Source: Segatella maculosa DSM 19339 = JCM 15638
GTDB taxonomy: Bacteria > Bacteroidota > Bacteroidia > Bacteroidales > Bacteroidaceae
NCBI RefSeq assembly: GCF_000382385.1
Contig: NZ_KB908321.1
Coordinates: forward strand, 62,001 to 126,000
Direction of reading: 5' to 3'
DNA: 64,000 bases
This document shows, in pieces, positions 50,470 to 59,108 of this stretch (positions within the stretch are counted from its first letter, which is position 1; every line of letters starts with the position of its first letter). The notes beneath the pieces are model-generated. The model was not told the origin of the DNA. It saw only the letters and a program-made list of their open reading frames with translations, and ran no database searches. The position numbers were made by a program, and so were the translations under genes.

Positions 50470-51393
50470 ATGACGATGAAAGTATTAGTCGCTACAGAGA
50501 AACCTTTTGCTGCCGAGGCTGTAGAAGGAATCAAAAAAGAAGTGGAAGCTGCGGGACACGAGTTGGTTCTGCTTGAAAAATATACAGAGAAAGCGCAGTT
50601 GCTCGCTGCCGTTAAGGATGCAGACGCTTTGATTGTCCGCTCGGACAAGGTGGATTCCGAGGTGTTTGATGCTGCAAAGCAGTTGAAAATAGTGGTTCGT
50701 GCCGGTGCAGGCTATGATAATATCGACCTTGCCGCTGCCACTGCACATCATGTCGTGGCGGAAAACACACCGGGACAAAACTCGAATGCCGTTGCCGAAC
50801 TGGTATTTGGATTGCTTGTGTTTGCCGTTCGCAACTTCTATAATGGCAAGTCGGGCAGTGAACTAAAGGGGAAACGTCTCGGCATTCTGGCCTTTGGAAA
50901 CGTCGGACGCAACGTGGCTCGCATCGCAAAAGGCTTCGGAATGGAAGTCTGTGCCTATGATGCTTTCTGCCCGACCGCCGCAATCGAGACCGCTGGTGTA
51001 CGGGCCTGCGCAAGTGTGGACGAGCTTTTCCGGAGCAGTGATATCGTTAGTTTGCACATTCCGGCAACGCCTGAGACCCTCAAGAGCATCGACTATCGCA
51101 CGGTGAATCTGCTGCCAAAGGGCGGTATTCTTATCAATACGGCCCGCAAAGAAGTTATCAACGAACCCGAATTGCTGAAACTTCTTGCCGAAAGAACCGA
51201 TTTGAAATACATCACAGACATTAAACCCGATGCCGATGTTGACTTCCAACAGTTTGAAGGCCGCTATTTTTCTACGCCCAAAAAAATGGGTGCACAGACT
51301 GCCGAAGCCAATATCAATGCCGGTATTGCGGCAGCCAAGCAGATTAATACATTCTTTGCCGACGGTTGCACGACGTATCAAGTGAACAAATAA
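50470..51393 (+). CDS. serA: D-3-phosphoglycerate dehydrogenase, short form
   Basis: Oxidises 3-phosphoglycerate to 3-phosphohydroxypyruvate with NAD, feeding SerC. The 307-residue protein has VVRAGAGYDNID, the Rossmann motif LGILAFGNVGRNVARI and INTARKEVINEPELL with the catalytic Arg and Glu. It lacks the C-terminal ACT/regulatory domain. In place of the usual catalytic His (TPHxG) it reads TPKKMGAQTAEA. Lysine at this position is also reported for the Entamoeba enzyme, which belongs to the same group. The start may be the ATG at 50476 instead. A hairpin terminator follows. Confidence 0.92.
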   Translation: MTMKVLVATEKPFAAEAVEGIKKEVEAAGHELVLLEKYTEKAQLLAAVKDADALIVRSDKVDSEVFDAAKQLKIVVRAGAGYDNIDLAAATAHHVVAENTPGQNSNAVAELVFGLLVFAVRNFYNGKSGSELKGKRLGILAFGNVGRNVARIAKGFGMEVCAYDAFCPTAAIETAGVRACASVDELFRSSDIVSLHIPATPETLKSIDYRTVNLLPKGGILINTARKEVINEPELLKLLAERTDLKYITDIKPDADVDFQQFEGRYFSTPKKMGAQTAEANINAGIAAAKQINTFFADGCTTYQVNK

Positions 51394-51410
51394 AACCGGC
51401 TATTCGGAAC

Positions 51411-51448
51411 CTTCCAAGCCACCTGTCTTGTCACAGTCGGCTTGGAAG
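51411..51448 (+). terminator. Hairpin terminator after serA
   Basis: A perfect 10-bp stem (51411-51420, cttccaagcc, with 51439-51448) and an 18-nt loop, followed by six T. It starts 18 bp after the serA stop and ends 36 bp before the DUF1015 start, so it may attenuate rather than block transcription of the later genes. Confidence 0.8.
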
Positions 51449-51483
51449 TTTTTTGTTTCAGCCTGTTTAATCCCATTTTTATC

Positions 51484-52731
51484 ATGCCGAAAATCAAACC
51501 TTTCAGGGGATTGCGCCCCCCAAAAGCACTCGTCGAGGCGGTCGAGTGCCGACCTTACGACGTGTTGAGCTCTGAAGAGGCACGCGAGGAGGCCGGAACC
51601 AATGAGAAAAGCCTGTATCATATCATCAAACCCGAAATCAATTTCCCCGTTGGAACCAGTGAATACGACCCTCGTGTCTATGAAAGTGCTACCGAGAACT
51701 TTGCGAAATTCCAACGCAACGGCTGGCTCGTGCAGGACGAAAAGGAGCAGTATTACCTCTATGCACAGACGATGAACGGCAAGACGCAATACGGTCTTGT
51801 CGTCGGAGCAAGCGTAGATGATTACATGAATGGGGTTATCAAGAAGCACGAACTGACGCGGCGTGACAAAGAGGAAGACCGAATGAAGCATGTGAGGGCC
51901 TGCAATGCCAATATTGAACCCGTCTTTTTTGCCTATCCCGACAATGAAGTTCTGAACAAACTGATTGCGCGTTACGCCCAAACCACACCTGAATATGATT
52001 TCATTGCGCCGATAGACGGCTTTCGTCATCGCTTTTGGGTCATCGGTAATGATGTGGATATAGCGACAATCACGGCCGAATTTGCCCGTATGCCCGCTCT
52101 TTATATTGCCGACGGACACCACCGTTCGGCCGCAGCCGCATTGGTAGGGGCAGAGAAAGCCAAGCAAAATCCGCAGCATACCGGCACAGAAGCCTACAAT
52201 TACTTCATGGCCGTGTGCTTCCCGGCCGGCCAGTTGACCATCTTGGATTACAACCGTGTGGTGAAAGACCTCAATGGATTGTCATCAGAAGCGTTTCTGC
52301 ATGCACTCGAAAAGCACTTTTTGGTGGTGCCGAAAGGGGCCGAAGACTATCGCCCCCGCCAGCTTCATGAGTTCTCACTCTATATAGATAAGCAGTGGTA
52401 CAGCCTGAAAGCGAAGCTCGGAACCTATGATGACAGCGACCCCATCGGCGTCTTGGACGTAGACATCTCCAGCAGATTGATTCTCGATGAACTGCTCGGT
52501 ATTAAGGACTTGCGGTCAGACAAGCGCATCGACTTCGTGGGTGGACTGCGCGGTTTGCAGGAACTTCGCCGTCGAGTAGACAGCGGTGAGATGCGAATGG
52601 CATTGGCACTCTATCCCGTCAGCATGCAACAAATCATGGATATTGCCGACAGTGGGAAGATCATGCCGCCCAAAGCCACGTGGTTTGAGCCTAAACTGCG
52701 CAGCGGTTTGGTCATACATCAATTGCAATAA
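51484..52731 (+). CDS. DUF1015-family protein
   Basis: A 415-residue cytoplasmic protein. It opens MPKIKPFRGLRPPKALVEAV and carries the family motif ALYIADGHHRSAAAAL near residue 215, and DDSDPIGVLDVDISS near 320. DUF1015 proteins often follow serA and serC; some archaeal homologues act as free-serine kinases, so a link to serine metabolism is plausible here. Biochemical role in Bacteroidota is not established. The start at 51484 follows the terminator; an in-frame ATG at 51442 lies inside the hairpin. It overlaps yigZ by one base (TAATG). Confidence 0.85.
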   Translation: MPKIKPFRGLRPPKALVEAVECRPYDVLSSEEAREEAGTNEKSLYHIIKPEINFPVGTSEYDPRVYESATENFAKFQRNGWLVQDEKEQYYLYAQTMNGKTQYGLVVGASVDDYMNGVIKKHELTRRDKEEDRMKHVRACNANIEPVFFAYPDNEVLNKLIARYAQTTPEYDFIAPIDGFRHRFWVIGNDVDIATITAEFARMPALYIADGHHRSAAAALVGAEKAKQNPQHTGTEAYNYFMAVCFPAGQLTILDYNRVVKDLNGLSSEAFLHALEKHFLVVPKGAEDYRPRQLHEFSLYIDKQWYSLKAKLGTYDDSDPIGVLDVDISSRLILDELLGIKDLRSDKRIDFVGGLRGLQELRRRVDSGEMRMALALYPVSMQQIMDIADSGKIMPPKATWFEPKLRSGLVIHQLQ

Positions 52732-53324
52732 TGGCGGAAGATCAGTATAAAACCATTTCTGAAGACGGCTTCGGCGAGGGATTTTACAGTGAGAAACGAA
52801 GTAAATTCCTCGCTTTTGCGCATCATGTTACGTCTGTAGACGAGGTGAAAACCCTTCTTGCTTCCTACAGAAAGAAGTATTATGATGCCCGTCATTGCTG
52901 CTATGCCTACGTACTTGGGCCCAAACGGTCGGTATTTCGCGCCAATGATGACGGCGAACCGAGTTCCACAGCAGGTAAACCTATCTTGGGACAAATCAAC
53001 AGTTGCGGGCTTACCGACGTCCTTATCGTCGTCGTTCGCTATTATGGTGGCGTGAATTTAGGCACAGGTGGGCTGATAATTGCTTATAAAACGGCAGCGT
53101 CTGATGCCCTTGCACATGCCACAATAGAGCTGCGGCAAGTGGAAGAAATCGTTACGTTTGATTTCAGTTATCCAATGATGAACGAGGTGATGCACGTCGT
53201 GAAAGAGATGCAGGCACGCATCATCAGTCAGCAATTTGACAATACATGCAGCATTACTTTGCGCATTCGAAAGGGCGAAGCCGACCAGTTGAGGAGCCGA
53301 TTGAACAAGCTTTCGTTCCAATAA
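52731..53324 (+). CDS. yigZ: YigZ / IMPACT-family protein
   Basis: A 197-residue protein of the YigZ/IMPACT family. The motifs are KRSKFLAFAHHVTSVDEVK, RANDDGEPSSTAGKPILGQI and VVVRYYGGVNLGTGGLI, with a C-terminal DUF1949-like ferredoxin fold. Function is unclear; the mammalian relative regulates translation through GCN1. Last gene of the serC transcript by position. Confidence 0.92.
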   Translation: MAEDQYKTISEDGFGEGFYSEKRSKFLAFAHHVTSVDEVKTLLASYRKKYYDARHCCYAYVLGPKRSVFRANDDGEPSSTAGKPILGQINSCGLTDVLIVVVRYYGGVNLGTGGLIIAYKTAASDALAHATIELRQVEEIVTFDFSYPMMNEVMHVVKEMQARIISQQFDNTCSITLRIRKGEADQLRSRLNKLSFQ

Positions 53325-53394
53325 CAAATGTATAATGTCTGTTAAATCGCTGTTTTCCGTTTGCATATCATGTGTGTCTTTCATCTTTTTTTAT

Positions 53395-53402
53395 TACTTT
53401 TG
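53395..53402 (+). promoter_or_regulatory. -7 promoter box for tRNA-Ser
   Basis: Reads TACTTTTG, a full TAnnTTTG match, ending 13 bp before the tRNA 5' end. No -33 element at the standard distance was found. Confidence 0.5.
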
Positions 53403-53414
53403 CAAAGCATTTCA

Positions 53415-53502
53415 GGAAGATTGGCAGAGTGACCGAATGCGCTGGACTCGAAATCCGGTATACGCTTTCCGCGTATCGGGGGTTTGAATCCCTCATCTTC
53501 CG
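53415..53502 (+). tRNA. tRNA-Ser (anticodon CGA)
   Basis: Class II tRNA of 88 nt. The acceptor stem ggaagat pairs with atcttcc. The anticodon stem ctgga/tccgg encloses the seven-base loop ctcgaaa, giving anticodon CGA, which reads UCG. A long variable arm (tatacgctttccgcgtatcg) and a T-loop (gtttgaatccc) follow. CCA is not encoded. It has its own promoter and stands alone. Confidence 0.95.
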
Positions 53503-53603
53503 CTTCTTGGGTGAGTGTTATCGTTGTGGGGGCTTGTCTCCTGCAACGATTTTCCATTTTAAAGGCGTTTGATTGCGAGCGGAGTATCAGTGAAATCGGC
53601 GAT

Positions 53604-53694
53604 GTAGGGACGCGCGGCAATCCACTTATCCACCCGTTTACTTGTCAACAGTCAACTATAATGTGAGCGGACGCACGAGCCGTGCGTCCCTACA
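53604..53694. repeat. REP/MITE-like element
   Basis: tagggacgcgcggc at the left and gcacgagccgtgcgtcccta at the right, inverted, bound a 91-bp element whose interior contains ttacttgtcaac, close to the interior of the copy at 19760-19863. It lies between tRNA-Ser and the 22-bp array. Confidence 0.75.
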
Positions 53695-53734
53695 TGCATT
53701 CGATTGAGCTTCAACGACTTATACCTCGCGTTCT

Positions 53735-53822
53735 AATCTCAGCTATTTTATCGTGTAATATGGTTGAGATTAGCGTGCAATATGGCTGATATTGCACACT
53801 AATATAGCTGAAACAAGAATGC
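53735..53822. repeat. 22-bp array, four units
   Basis: Units start at 53735 (aatctcagctat), 53757 (aatatggttgag), 53779 (aatatggctgat) and 53801 (aatatagctgaa), each 22 bp apart. The first is in opposite orientation to the rest, as in the array at 33131. The rest of the gap to 53902 shows nothing further. Confidence 0.8.
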
Positions 53823-53902
53823 GATTCTATTTTAATGGTCAGATAGAGGCAGTTTGCTTCAAAAACGAAAGTCGTTTTTCAGACAATAAGTTTTTGCAAT
53901 AT

Positions 53903-55363
53903 CTACTTGTTGCCTTCACTTTCTTCGGGGGCTTTCCTCGCCTGATGGCGTATCTTCCAACCGCTCCAAAGGCACCAGATGATGCCCATTCCGATGATGA
54001 AAATGTAGAGTAGGGTACCCGACCCGAGGAAGGTATAGATGCGTCCCGTGTGGATTTCGAGGCAAACATTGCGCAGCGACATCGGCAACGTTCGCATTTC
54101 TGGGGGCATGTTCAGGCCAGGACAGCCGTCATTATAGTCCGCAATGCGTTCGTGTTCGCCAAAATCATTGGTGTAACCTGCTATGGCATGCGTTCCGAAA
54201 GGCATACCGTTGTTTGGCAAGGCGGGTGCATGAGTGTAGTAATCGGCAATGATATCGGTCGTTCGGTCCCAAATATACATGCCGCTGAACGAGCCTATCA
54301 GCCAATAACCGTTGGTATCTTGCGTCTCGACATTGATGCCCATGACGCTCACGGGAGGCTGAACAGGCACGGATTGTGGGGCAGATTGCAGTGTCTGAAG
54401 CACATAAAATCCGTCGGAACTGTAGAGCAACCAGTCGCCTTTCACGGCATCATAGCGGAGCGAACGCAGCCGGTCGGTCCAGCTATTTGGGTTGTCTAAG
54501 GTCGAAAAAGGCAGGGGCGGAACCCTTCCCGAGGCGATGGCAAGCAGCGCGGGAGGGCGTAACAGCCAGCCCGTGAGGCAGAGAAAGAGCGTGAAGACAA
54601 GGCTTATCTTCCCTATTTTGTCGTGCCATTCGGACAGAAACCGCCTCCATCGGGATTTGTTTTGGTGGGGCAGCAGCCAATAAGCAATGCCCGTGACGCA
54701 GAGGAACAGGAGAACAAGGACGATGAAGTCGACAAACAAGATGCCGACCGTGCCGAAAATCGCACCGCTATGCAGCAGCCATACCGTGCGAAAGAGTGAA
54801 ACTTTGCCGTCGGAATGGCTTGCCGGGCGCAGCATGATGCGCCGGAACAGGCGGTAGGGTGGGGTGGCGAGATAGACGAACGAGCGGCTTGTGACAATCA
54901 ACGAGTCGCCTTTAGCGGTGATATCGCATAGCTTTTCGTCCTCATCTTTGGGCAGACTGATGTGCGTCCAGCGTTGCCCCGTGCGTTCATAAAGTCCGTA
55001 TTGGCCCGCGGCGAACAGTCTGTTGCCCGGCAATAGGGCCAAGCCTCGAATGTTTCTGTGGTCTGTGCCCGACGGAAACCCTTGGTTGTCGTCCTTGAAA
55101 GTCGTTGCCGTGCTGTCCGTCAGCCATATTCCGTTGTTACCATAAAGCATGATGTGGTCGTTCCATTTGAGGCTTCCTCGGAGCAAACCTTGGTTCCATT
55201 GATGGTATTGATAGCTTGCGGGAAGGTACTTCCTGCTCACATTGAGGGCGGAAAATAGGGTGGGATGATTGAGAACAAGCCCCGAAAGGCAGAACATCAA
55301 CAAGAAGAAGCCGAGGACAATGCCCAGCCATTTATGATGTTTGTGCCATGTTGATTTCTTCAT
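53903..55363 (-). CDS. PepSY-associated membrane protein
   Basis: A 486-residue inner-membrane protein. N-terminal helix HKWLGIVLGFFLLMFCLSGLVL (residues 10-31) matches the PepSY-associated TM family. A periplasmic beta-rich domain carries short repeats (NNGIWLTDS, GQYGLYERTG), then two central helices (about 195-260, LFVDFIVLVLLFLCVTGIAY), a further helix with LFLCLTGWLL, a second periplasmic domain (SSDGFYVLQTLQ, GSFSGMYIWDR) and a C-terminal helix. Relatives are linked to iron or copper reduction and siderophore uptake, but no transporter gene is adjacent. It has a TAATTTTG promoter upstream. Confidence 0.85.
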   Translation of the reverse strand: MKKSTWHKHHKWLGIVLGFFLLMFCLSGLVLNHPTLFSALNVSRKYLPASYQYHQWNQGLLRGSLKWNDHIMLYGNNGIWLTDSTATTFKDDNQGFPSGTDHRNIRGLALLPGNRLFAAGQYGLYERTGQRWTHISLPKDEDEKLCDITAKGDSLIVTSRSFVYLATPPYRLFRRIMLRPASHSDGKVSLFRTVWLLHSGAIFGTVGILFVDFIVLVLLFLCVTGIAYWLLPHQNKSRWRRFLSEWHDKIGKISLVFTLFLCLTGWLLRPPALLAIASGRVPPLPFSTLDNPNSWTDRLRSLRYDAVKGDWLLYSSDGFYVLQTLQSAPQSVPVQPPVSVMGINVETQDTNGYWLIGSFSGMYIWDRTTDIIADYYTHAPALPNNGMPFGTHAIAGYTNDFGEHERIADYNDGCPGLNMPPEMRTLPMSLRNVCLEIHTGRIYTFLGSGTLLYIFIIGMGIIWCLWSGWKIRHQARKAPEESEGNK

Positions 55364-55392
55364 GATTGCCGATATACTGTTTCATTGTGCTG

Positions 55393-55400
55393 CAAAATTA
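55393..55400 (-). promoter_or_regulatory. -7 promoter box for the PepSY gene
   Basis: Reads TAATTTTG on the minus strand, a full TAnnTTTG match, 30 bp before the ATG. Confidence 0.55.
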
Positions 55401-55509
55401 CGATATTTCCCTAACATATCCGCATGCTTCGCCCATGATTTTGCTGTCCAGTATGCCTTATTTCGGTATGCAAGACGAGTGGAGGGAGATTGAAATACAG
55501 GCCAAATGA

Positions 55510-55545
55510 AAGCGGATAGAAGCCCGTTTCGGTTTCTATCCGCTT
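55510..55545 (-). terminator. Hairpin terminator after gdhA
   Basis: A perfect 12-bp stem (55510-55521, aagcggatagaa, with 55534-55545). On the minus strand it is followed by tcatttgg, a weak T tract. It lies 26 bp after the gdhA stop. Confidence 0.65.
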
Positions 55546-55570
55546 GTCGATGGGGTGCTGAATACTGGGC

Positions 55571-56908
55571 TTAGACGATGCCCTGCGCCATCATTGCCTT
55601 GGCAACTTTCAGAAAACCGGCAACGTTGGCCCCCTTCACATAGTTGATATAGCCATCGGCTTCGGTGCCGTATTTCACGCAGTTGGCATGAATATCGTCC
55701 ATGATGTTGCGGAGTTTGTTGTCAACTTCTTCACGACTCCACTTCAACCGCTCCGAGTTCTGGCTCATTTCGAGTCCCGAAACGGCCACACCTCCGGCAT
55801 TGGAAGCCTTACCCGGGCAATAAAGTATCTTGGCATCTTGGAACACTTTCGTTGCTTCGGGCGTGGTAGGCATGTTGGCTCCCTCGGTGACGGCAATCAC
55901 TCCGTTGGCCACGAGTGCCTTTGCAGCCTCTTCATTGATTTCGTTCTGCGTGGCACATGGCGTGGCGATGTCGGCCTTTTCAAACCAAGGCTTAGCTCCT
56001 TCGACGTATTTAACACCGTATTTCTCGGCATATTCTCTGATACGTCCACGCTCCACGTTCTTCAATTCCATGATGTAAGCGAGCTTTTCCTCATCGATTC
56101 CGTCTGGATCGTAGATGTAACCGTCGGAGTCGGAGCATGTAAGCGGTTTCGCACCCAGCTGAAGCAGTTTCTCAATCGTGTATTGTGCCACGTTTCCTGC
56201 ACCTGAAACGAGCACCGTTTTGCCTTTCAGGTCGATGTTGCGTGTCTTGAGCATGTTCTCAAGAAAGTAGACATTGCCGTATCCCGTGGCCTCGGGACGA
56301 ATCAAAGAACCGCCGAACTCTTGGCCTTTACCTGTGAGAATGCCCACGAATTGATGCGTCAGTTTCTTGTATTGTCCGAAGAGATAGCCCACTTCGCGGC
56401 CGCCGACACCGATGTCTCCGGCCGGAACATCTTCGTCAGGGCCGATGTGTCGGTAGAGTTCATTCATAAAAGCCTGACAGAAACGCATGACTTCTGCATT
56501 GCTTTTTCCACGGGGTGAGAAGTCGGAACCGCCCTTTGCGCCTCCCATGGGGAGTGTTGTCAGCGAGTTCTTGAAGGTCTGTTCGAAGGCAAGGAACTTC
56601 AAAATAGAAAGATTCACCGACCGGTGGAAACGCAGTCCGCCTTTATATGGGCCGATAACATTGTTGTGTTGGATACGGTAGCCCATGTTGGTTTGCACAT
56701 TGCCTTTGTCGTCTACCCATGTGACACGGAACTCAATGAGTCGGTCGGGAATGCAAAGACGCTCGATAAGATTGCTCTTCTCGAACTCCGGATGCTTGTC
56801 ATACTCCTCTTCAATGGTGGCGAGTACCTGACTGACAGCCTGGATATACTCCGGCTCATTAGGGAATCTGCTTCTCAGCTTTTCAATAACTTCTGCTGCT
56901 TTCATCAT
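55571..56908 (-). CDS. gdhA: Glutamate dehydrogenase
   Basis: Assimilates ammonia into 2-oxoglutarate. The 445-residue length and the motifs GPYKGGLRFH, TFKNSLTTLPMGGAKGGSDF with the catalytic lysine, PAGDIGVGGREVGYL and the dinucleotide motif GAGNVAQ mark the hexameric class I (NADP-type) enzyme; Bacteroidota enzymes of this group are often NADP-preferring. Either of two adjacent Met codons may start translation. It stands alone, with a TAACTTTG promoter 50 bp upstream and a terminator after it. Confidence 0.96.
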   Translation of the reverse strand: MMKAAEVIEKLRSRFPNEPEYIQAVSQVLATIEEEYDKHPEFEKSNLIERLCIPDRLIEFRVTWVDDKGNVQTNMGYRIQHNNVIGPYKGGLRFHRSVNLSILKFLAFEQTFKNSLTTLPMGGAKGGSDFSPRGKSNAEVMRFCQAFMNELYRHIGPDEDVPAGDIGVGGREVGYLFGQYKKLTHQFVGILTGKGQEFGGSLIRPEATGYGNVYFLENMLKTRNIDLKGKTVLVSGAGNVAQYTIEKLLQLGAKPLTCSDSDGYIYDPDGIDEEKLAYIMELKNVERGRIREYAEKYGVKYVEGAKPWFEKADIATPCATQNEINEEAAKALVANGVIAVTEGANMPTTPEATKVFQDAKILYCPGKASNAGGVAVSGLEMSQNSERLKWSREEVDNKLRNIMDDIHANCVKYGTEADGYINYVKGANVAGFLKVAKAMMAQGIV

Positions 56909-56957
56909 CTTTTTCCTTTTAATTGATTAAGTAAATATCGTTCTTTTTATTTGGTTG

Positions 56958-56965
56958 CAAAGTTA
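56958..56965 (-). promoter_or_regulatory. -7 promoter box for gdhA
   Basis: Reads TAACTTTG on the minus strand, a full TAnnTTTG match, 50 bp before the ATG. Confidence 0.6.
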
Positions 56966-57037
56966 CATGTTTTTGATTAAAATGCAAACAAATAGTAAGT
57001 TTTTTATTCATAATAGTAGAAAATAGTTAGTTTTTCG

Positions 57038-57045
57038 TACTTTTG
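57038..57045 (+). promoter_or_regulatory. Distal -7 box upstream of htrA
   Basis: Reads TACTTTTG, a full TAnnTTTG match, 216 bp before the htrA ATG. It may be a second promoter for htrA or drive a short transcript; no gene lies between. Confidence 0.35.
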
Positions 57046-57190
57046 ATGTCTTTTAGATAGTCGTATGGATTGCAGATTAACAAGTGTAAAAAAGGAAACG
57101 ACTCGTTTAAGAGCCGTTAAAGTGTTAAATCAAATAGTTAAAATCGAATAAAGAATTAATGGTTTTCATGTATATTCTTGGTTTTACTTT

Positions 57191-57198
57191 TATATTTG
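57191..57198 (+). promoter_or_regulatory. Proximal -7 promoter box for htrA
   Basis: Reads TATATTTG, a full TAnnTTTG match, 63 bp before the ATG at 57261. Confidence 0.5.
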
Positions 57199-57260
57199 CA
57201 ACCAATTACTTGCAGAAGTAAGAAGTTGAAACTTGAAATATAAACTAACAGAATAGGATT

Positions 57261-58742
57261 ATGAAAATGTATGGTAAGTATGTTTTTAGTGCCATGTGCA
57301 TAGCTGCACTTGGCCTTTCTGCCGGAGCTTTCATCAAAGCGAATGCGACTCCGGCCATCGAATCCGTTGCCGCAGGGCAGCCGGTAGACCTGACTTATGC
57401 TGCGGAGAAGGCACTCCCCGCAGTGGTTCATATCAAGTATGTGCAGAATTCCAAGGTGCAAACGGTGGAAGTAGAGGAAGACCCGTTCAGCGACTTCTTC
57501 GGTCCGTTCGGCTTCTTCGGCAATCCCGACCGCGGAAACGGCGGAACGCAGAAGCGCAGAGTGCAGACCCCGAAGAAAGAAGCCACGGGAAGCGGCGTAA
57601 TCATCAGCCCCGACGGCTACATCGTGACCAACAATCATGTGGTGAACGGTGCCGATGAACTGACGGTTACGTTGAACGACAACCGCGAGTTCTCTGCCCG
57701 CATCATCGGAACCGACCCCAATACCGACCTTGCACTAATAAAAGTGAACGGCAAGAACCTGCCGACGCTGCCCATCGGCGACAGCGACAACCTGAAAGTA
57801 GGCGAATGGGTGCTCGCAGTGGGCAATCCTTACAACCTCAGTTCAACGGTAACGGCAGGCATCGTCAGCGCAAAGGCCCGTTCCATGGGCGGAGAAGGCA
57901 CCAACGGACCGCAGATATCGAGCTTCATACAAACCGACGCAGCCATCAATCCAGGAAACTCCGGCGGCGCATTGGTCAATGTCAAGGGCGAACTCGTGGG
58001 CATCAATGCCATGCTCTACTCGCAGACGGGCTCATACAGCGGCTACGGCTTTGCCATTCCAACCACCATCATGAACAAAGTGGTGGACGACCTCAAGCAA
58101 TACGGCACCGTGCAGCGTGCTGTGCTGGGCATCAAGGGAGGCGACGTGCTGAACTACATCAACGCACAGAAGGAAGACAACAAGACGGTTGACCTCGGAA
58201 CGAACGAAGGCGTCTACGTGGCCGAGGTGGTCGAAGGCAGCTCTGCCTCGGCAGCCGGCATCGTCAAGGGCGACGTTATCGTCGAGGCCGACGGCAAGAA
58301 AATCACGAAGATGGCCGAACTGCAGGAACTACTCTCCAAGAAACGGCCGGGCGAGCAAGTCACGCTGACCTATTTCCACAACAAGGCAAAGAAGAGCAAG
58401 ACCGTCACCTTGAAGAACGCGCAAGGCAACACGAAGGTCATCAAGACGGCCGACCTCGACGTGCTCGGCGCAAGCTTCCGCCCCATAACGGAGCAACAGA
58501 AGAAGGAATACGACTTGGGCTTCGGACTCGAAGTGACCAAAGTGGGCAAGGGAGCCATCAAAGACGGCGGCATCGGACAAGGATTCATCATGCAATATGC
58601 CAACGACACGCCGCTGAAGAGCATCTCAGACCTGCAGGAGCTCGTGAAGAGCGTATCGACGAGCAAAGATCCCGTGCTGATTATCAAAGGCGTTTGGCCG
58701 ACGGGAAAACGAGACTATAAGGTAGTTAAAGTATCAGAATAA
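57261..58742 (+). CDS. htrA: HtrA/DegP-type periplasmic serine protease
   Basis: A 493-residue protease-chaperone for misfolded envelope proteins. It has an N-terminal export signal (KYVFSAMCIAALGLSAGAF). The trypsin-like domain carries the catalytic His in IVTNNHVVNGADEL, Asp in DPNTDLALIKVNG and Ser in INPGNSGGALVNVKG. Two PDZ domains follow (TNEGVYVAEVVEGSSASAAG, and a second from about residue 400 with LGFGLEVTKVGKG). The linker after the signal carries EDPFSDFFGPFGFFGNPDRG, typical of Do-family LA loops. Codons favour G/C endings more than nearby genes, consistent with high expression. It is followed by a terminator. Confidence 0.95.
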   Translation: MKMYGKYVFSAMCIAALGLSAGAFIKANATPAIESVAAGQPVDLTYAAEKALPAVVHIKYVQNSKVQTVEVEEDPFSDFFGPFGFFGNPDRGNGGTQKRRVQTPKKEATGSGVIISPDGYIVTNNHVVNGADELTVTLNDNREFSARIIGTDPNTDLALIKVNGKNLPTLPIGDSDNLKVGEWVLAVGNPYNLSSTVTAGIVSAKARSMGGEGTNGPQISSFIQTDAAINPGNSGGALVNVKGELVGINAMLYSQTGSYSGYGFAIPTTIMNKVVDDLKQYGTVQRAVLGIKGGDVLNYINAQKEDNKTVDLGTNEGVYVAEVVEGSSASAAGIVKGDVIVEADGKKITKMAELQELLSKKRPGEQVTLTYFHNKAKKSKTVTLKNAQGNTKVIKTADLDVLGASFRPITEQQKKEYDLGFGLEVTKVGKGAIKDGGIGQGFIMQYANDTPLKSISDLQELVKSVSTSKDPVLIIKGVWPTGKRDYKVVKVSE

Positions 58743-58762
58743 CCGCAGATGATTGATTCGAG

Positions 58763-58788
58763 GGGGCAGGTAGCGATACCTGCCCTCT
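58763..58788 (+). terminator. Hairpin terminator after htrA
   Basis: A 9-bp perfect core (58765-58773, gggcaggta, with 58778-58786) extended by two weaker pairs, with a 4-nt loop and then ttttgttg. Confidence 0.8.
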
Positions 58789-58910
58789 TTTGTTGTCGGA
58801 TAACGTCCATCTCTGTGCGCTCCCGCATAGAGGTTTTCTCTTATTCCCTATGTAGATGCCACGTCTTTTACATAGGGAATTCTCCTCGCCTGATAGTAGG
58901 ATAGCTGGTT

Positions 58911-58998
58911 TCCCGCCATGGTGGGAATAGCGTCCCGCCATGGCGGGAATAATGTCCCACCGTGGCGGGAATGTTTTCCCACCGTGGCGGGAAGCCCG
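58911..58998. repeat. 22-bp array of four palindromic units
   Basis: Units start at 58911, 58933, 58955 and 58977. Each carries tcccgccatggcggga or a near variant; the second unit's 16 bp is a perfect palindrome. The array lies between the convergent 3' ends of htrA and the lytic transglycosylase gene. Confidence 0.9.
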
Positions 58999-59108
58999 AT
59001 ATCCTTATAGCAAAGCGCATGGAGATACGCTTTGCTGGGCGACTACTGCTTAAGGAAGAGTGAGGATAGTTATGGAAGTGGAACGGGCGGACAGGCTTTG
59101 CCGAGCGG

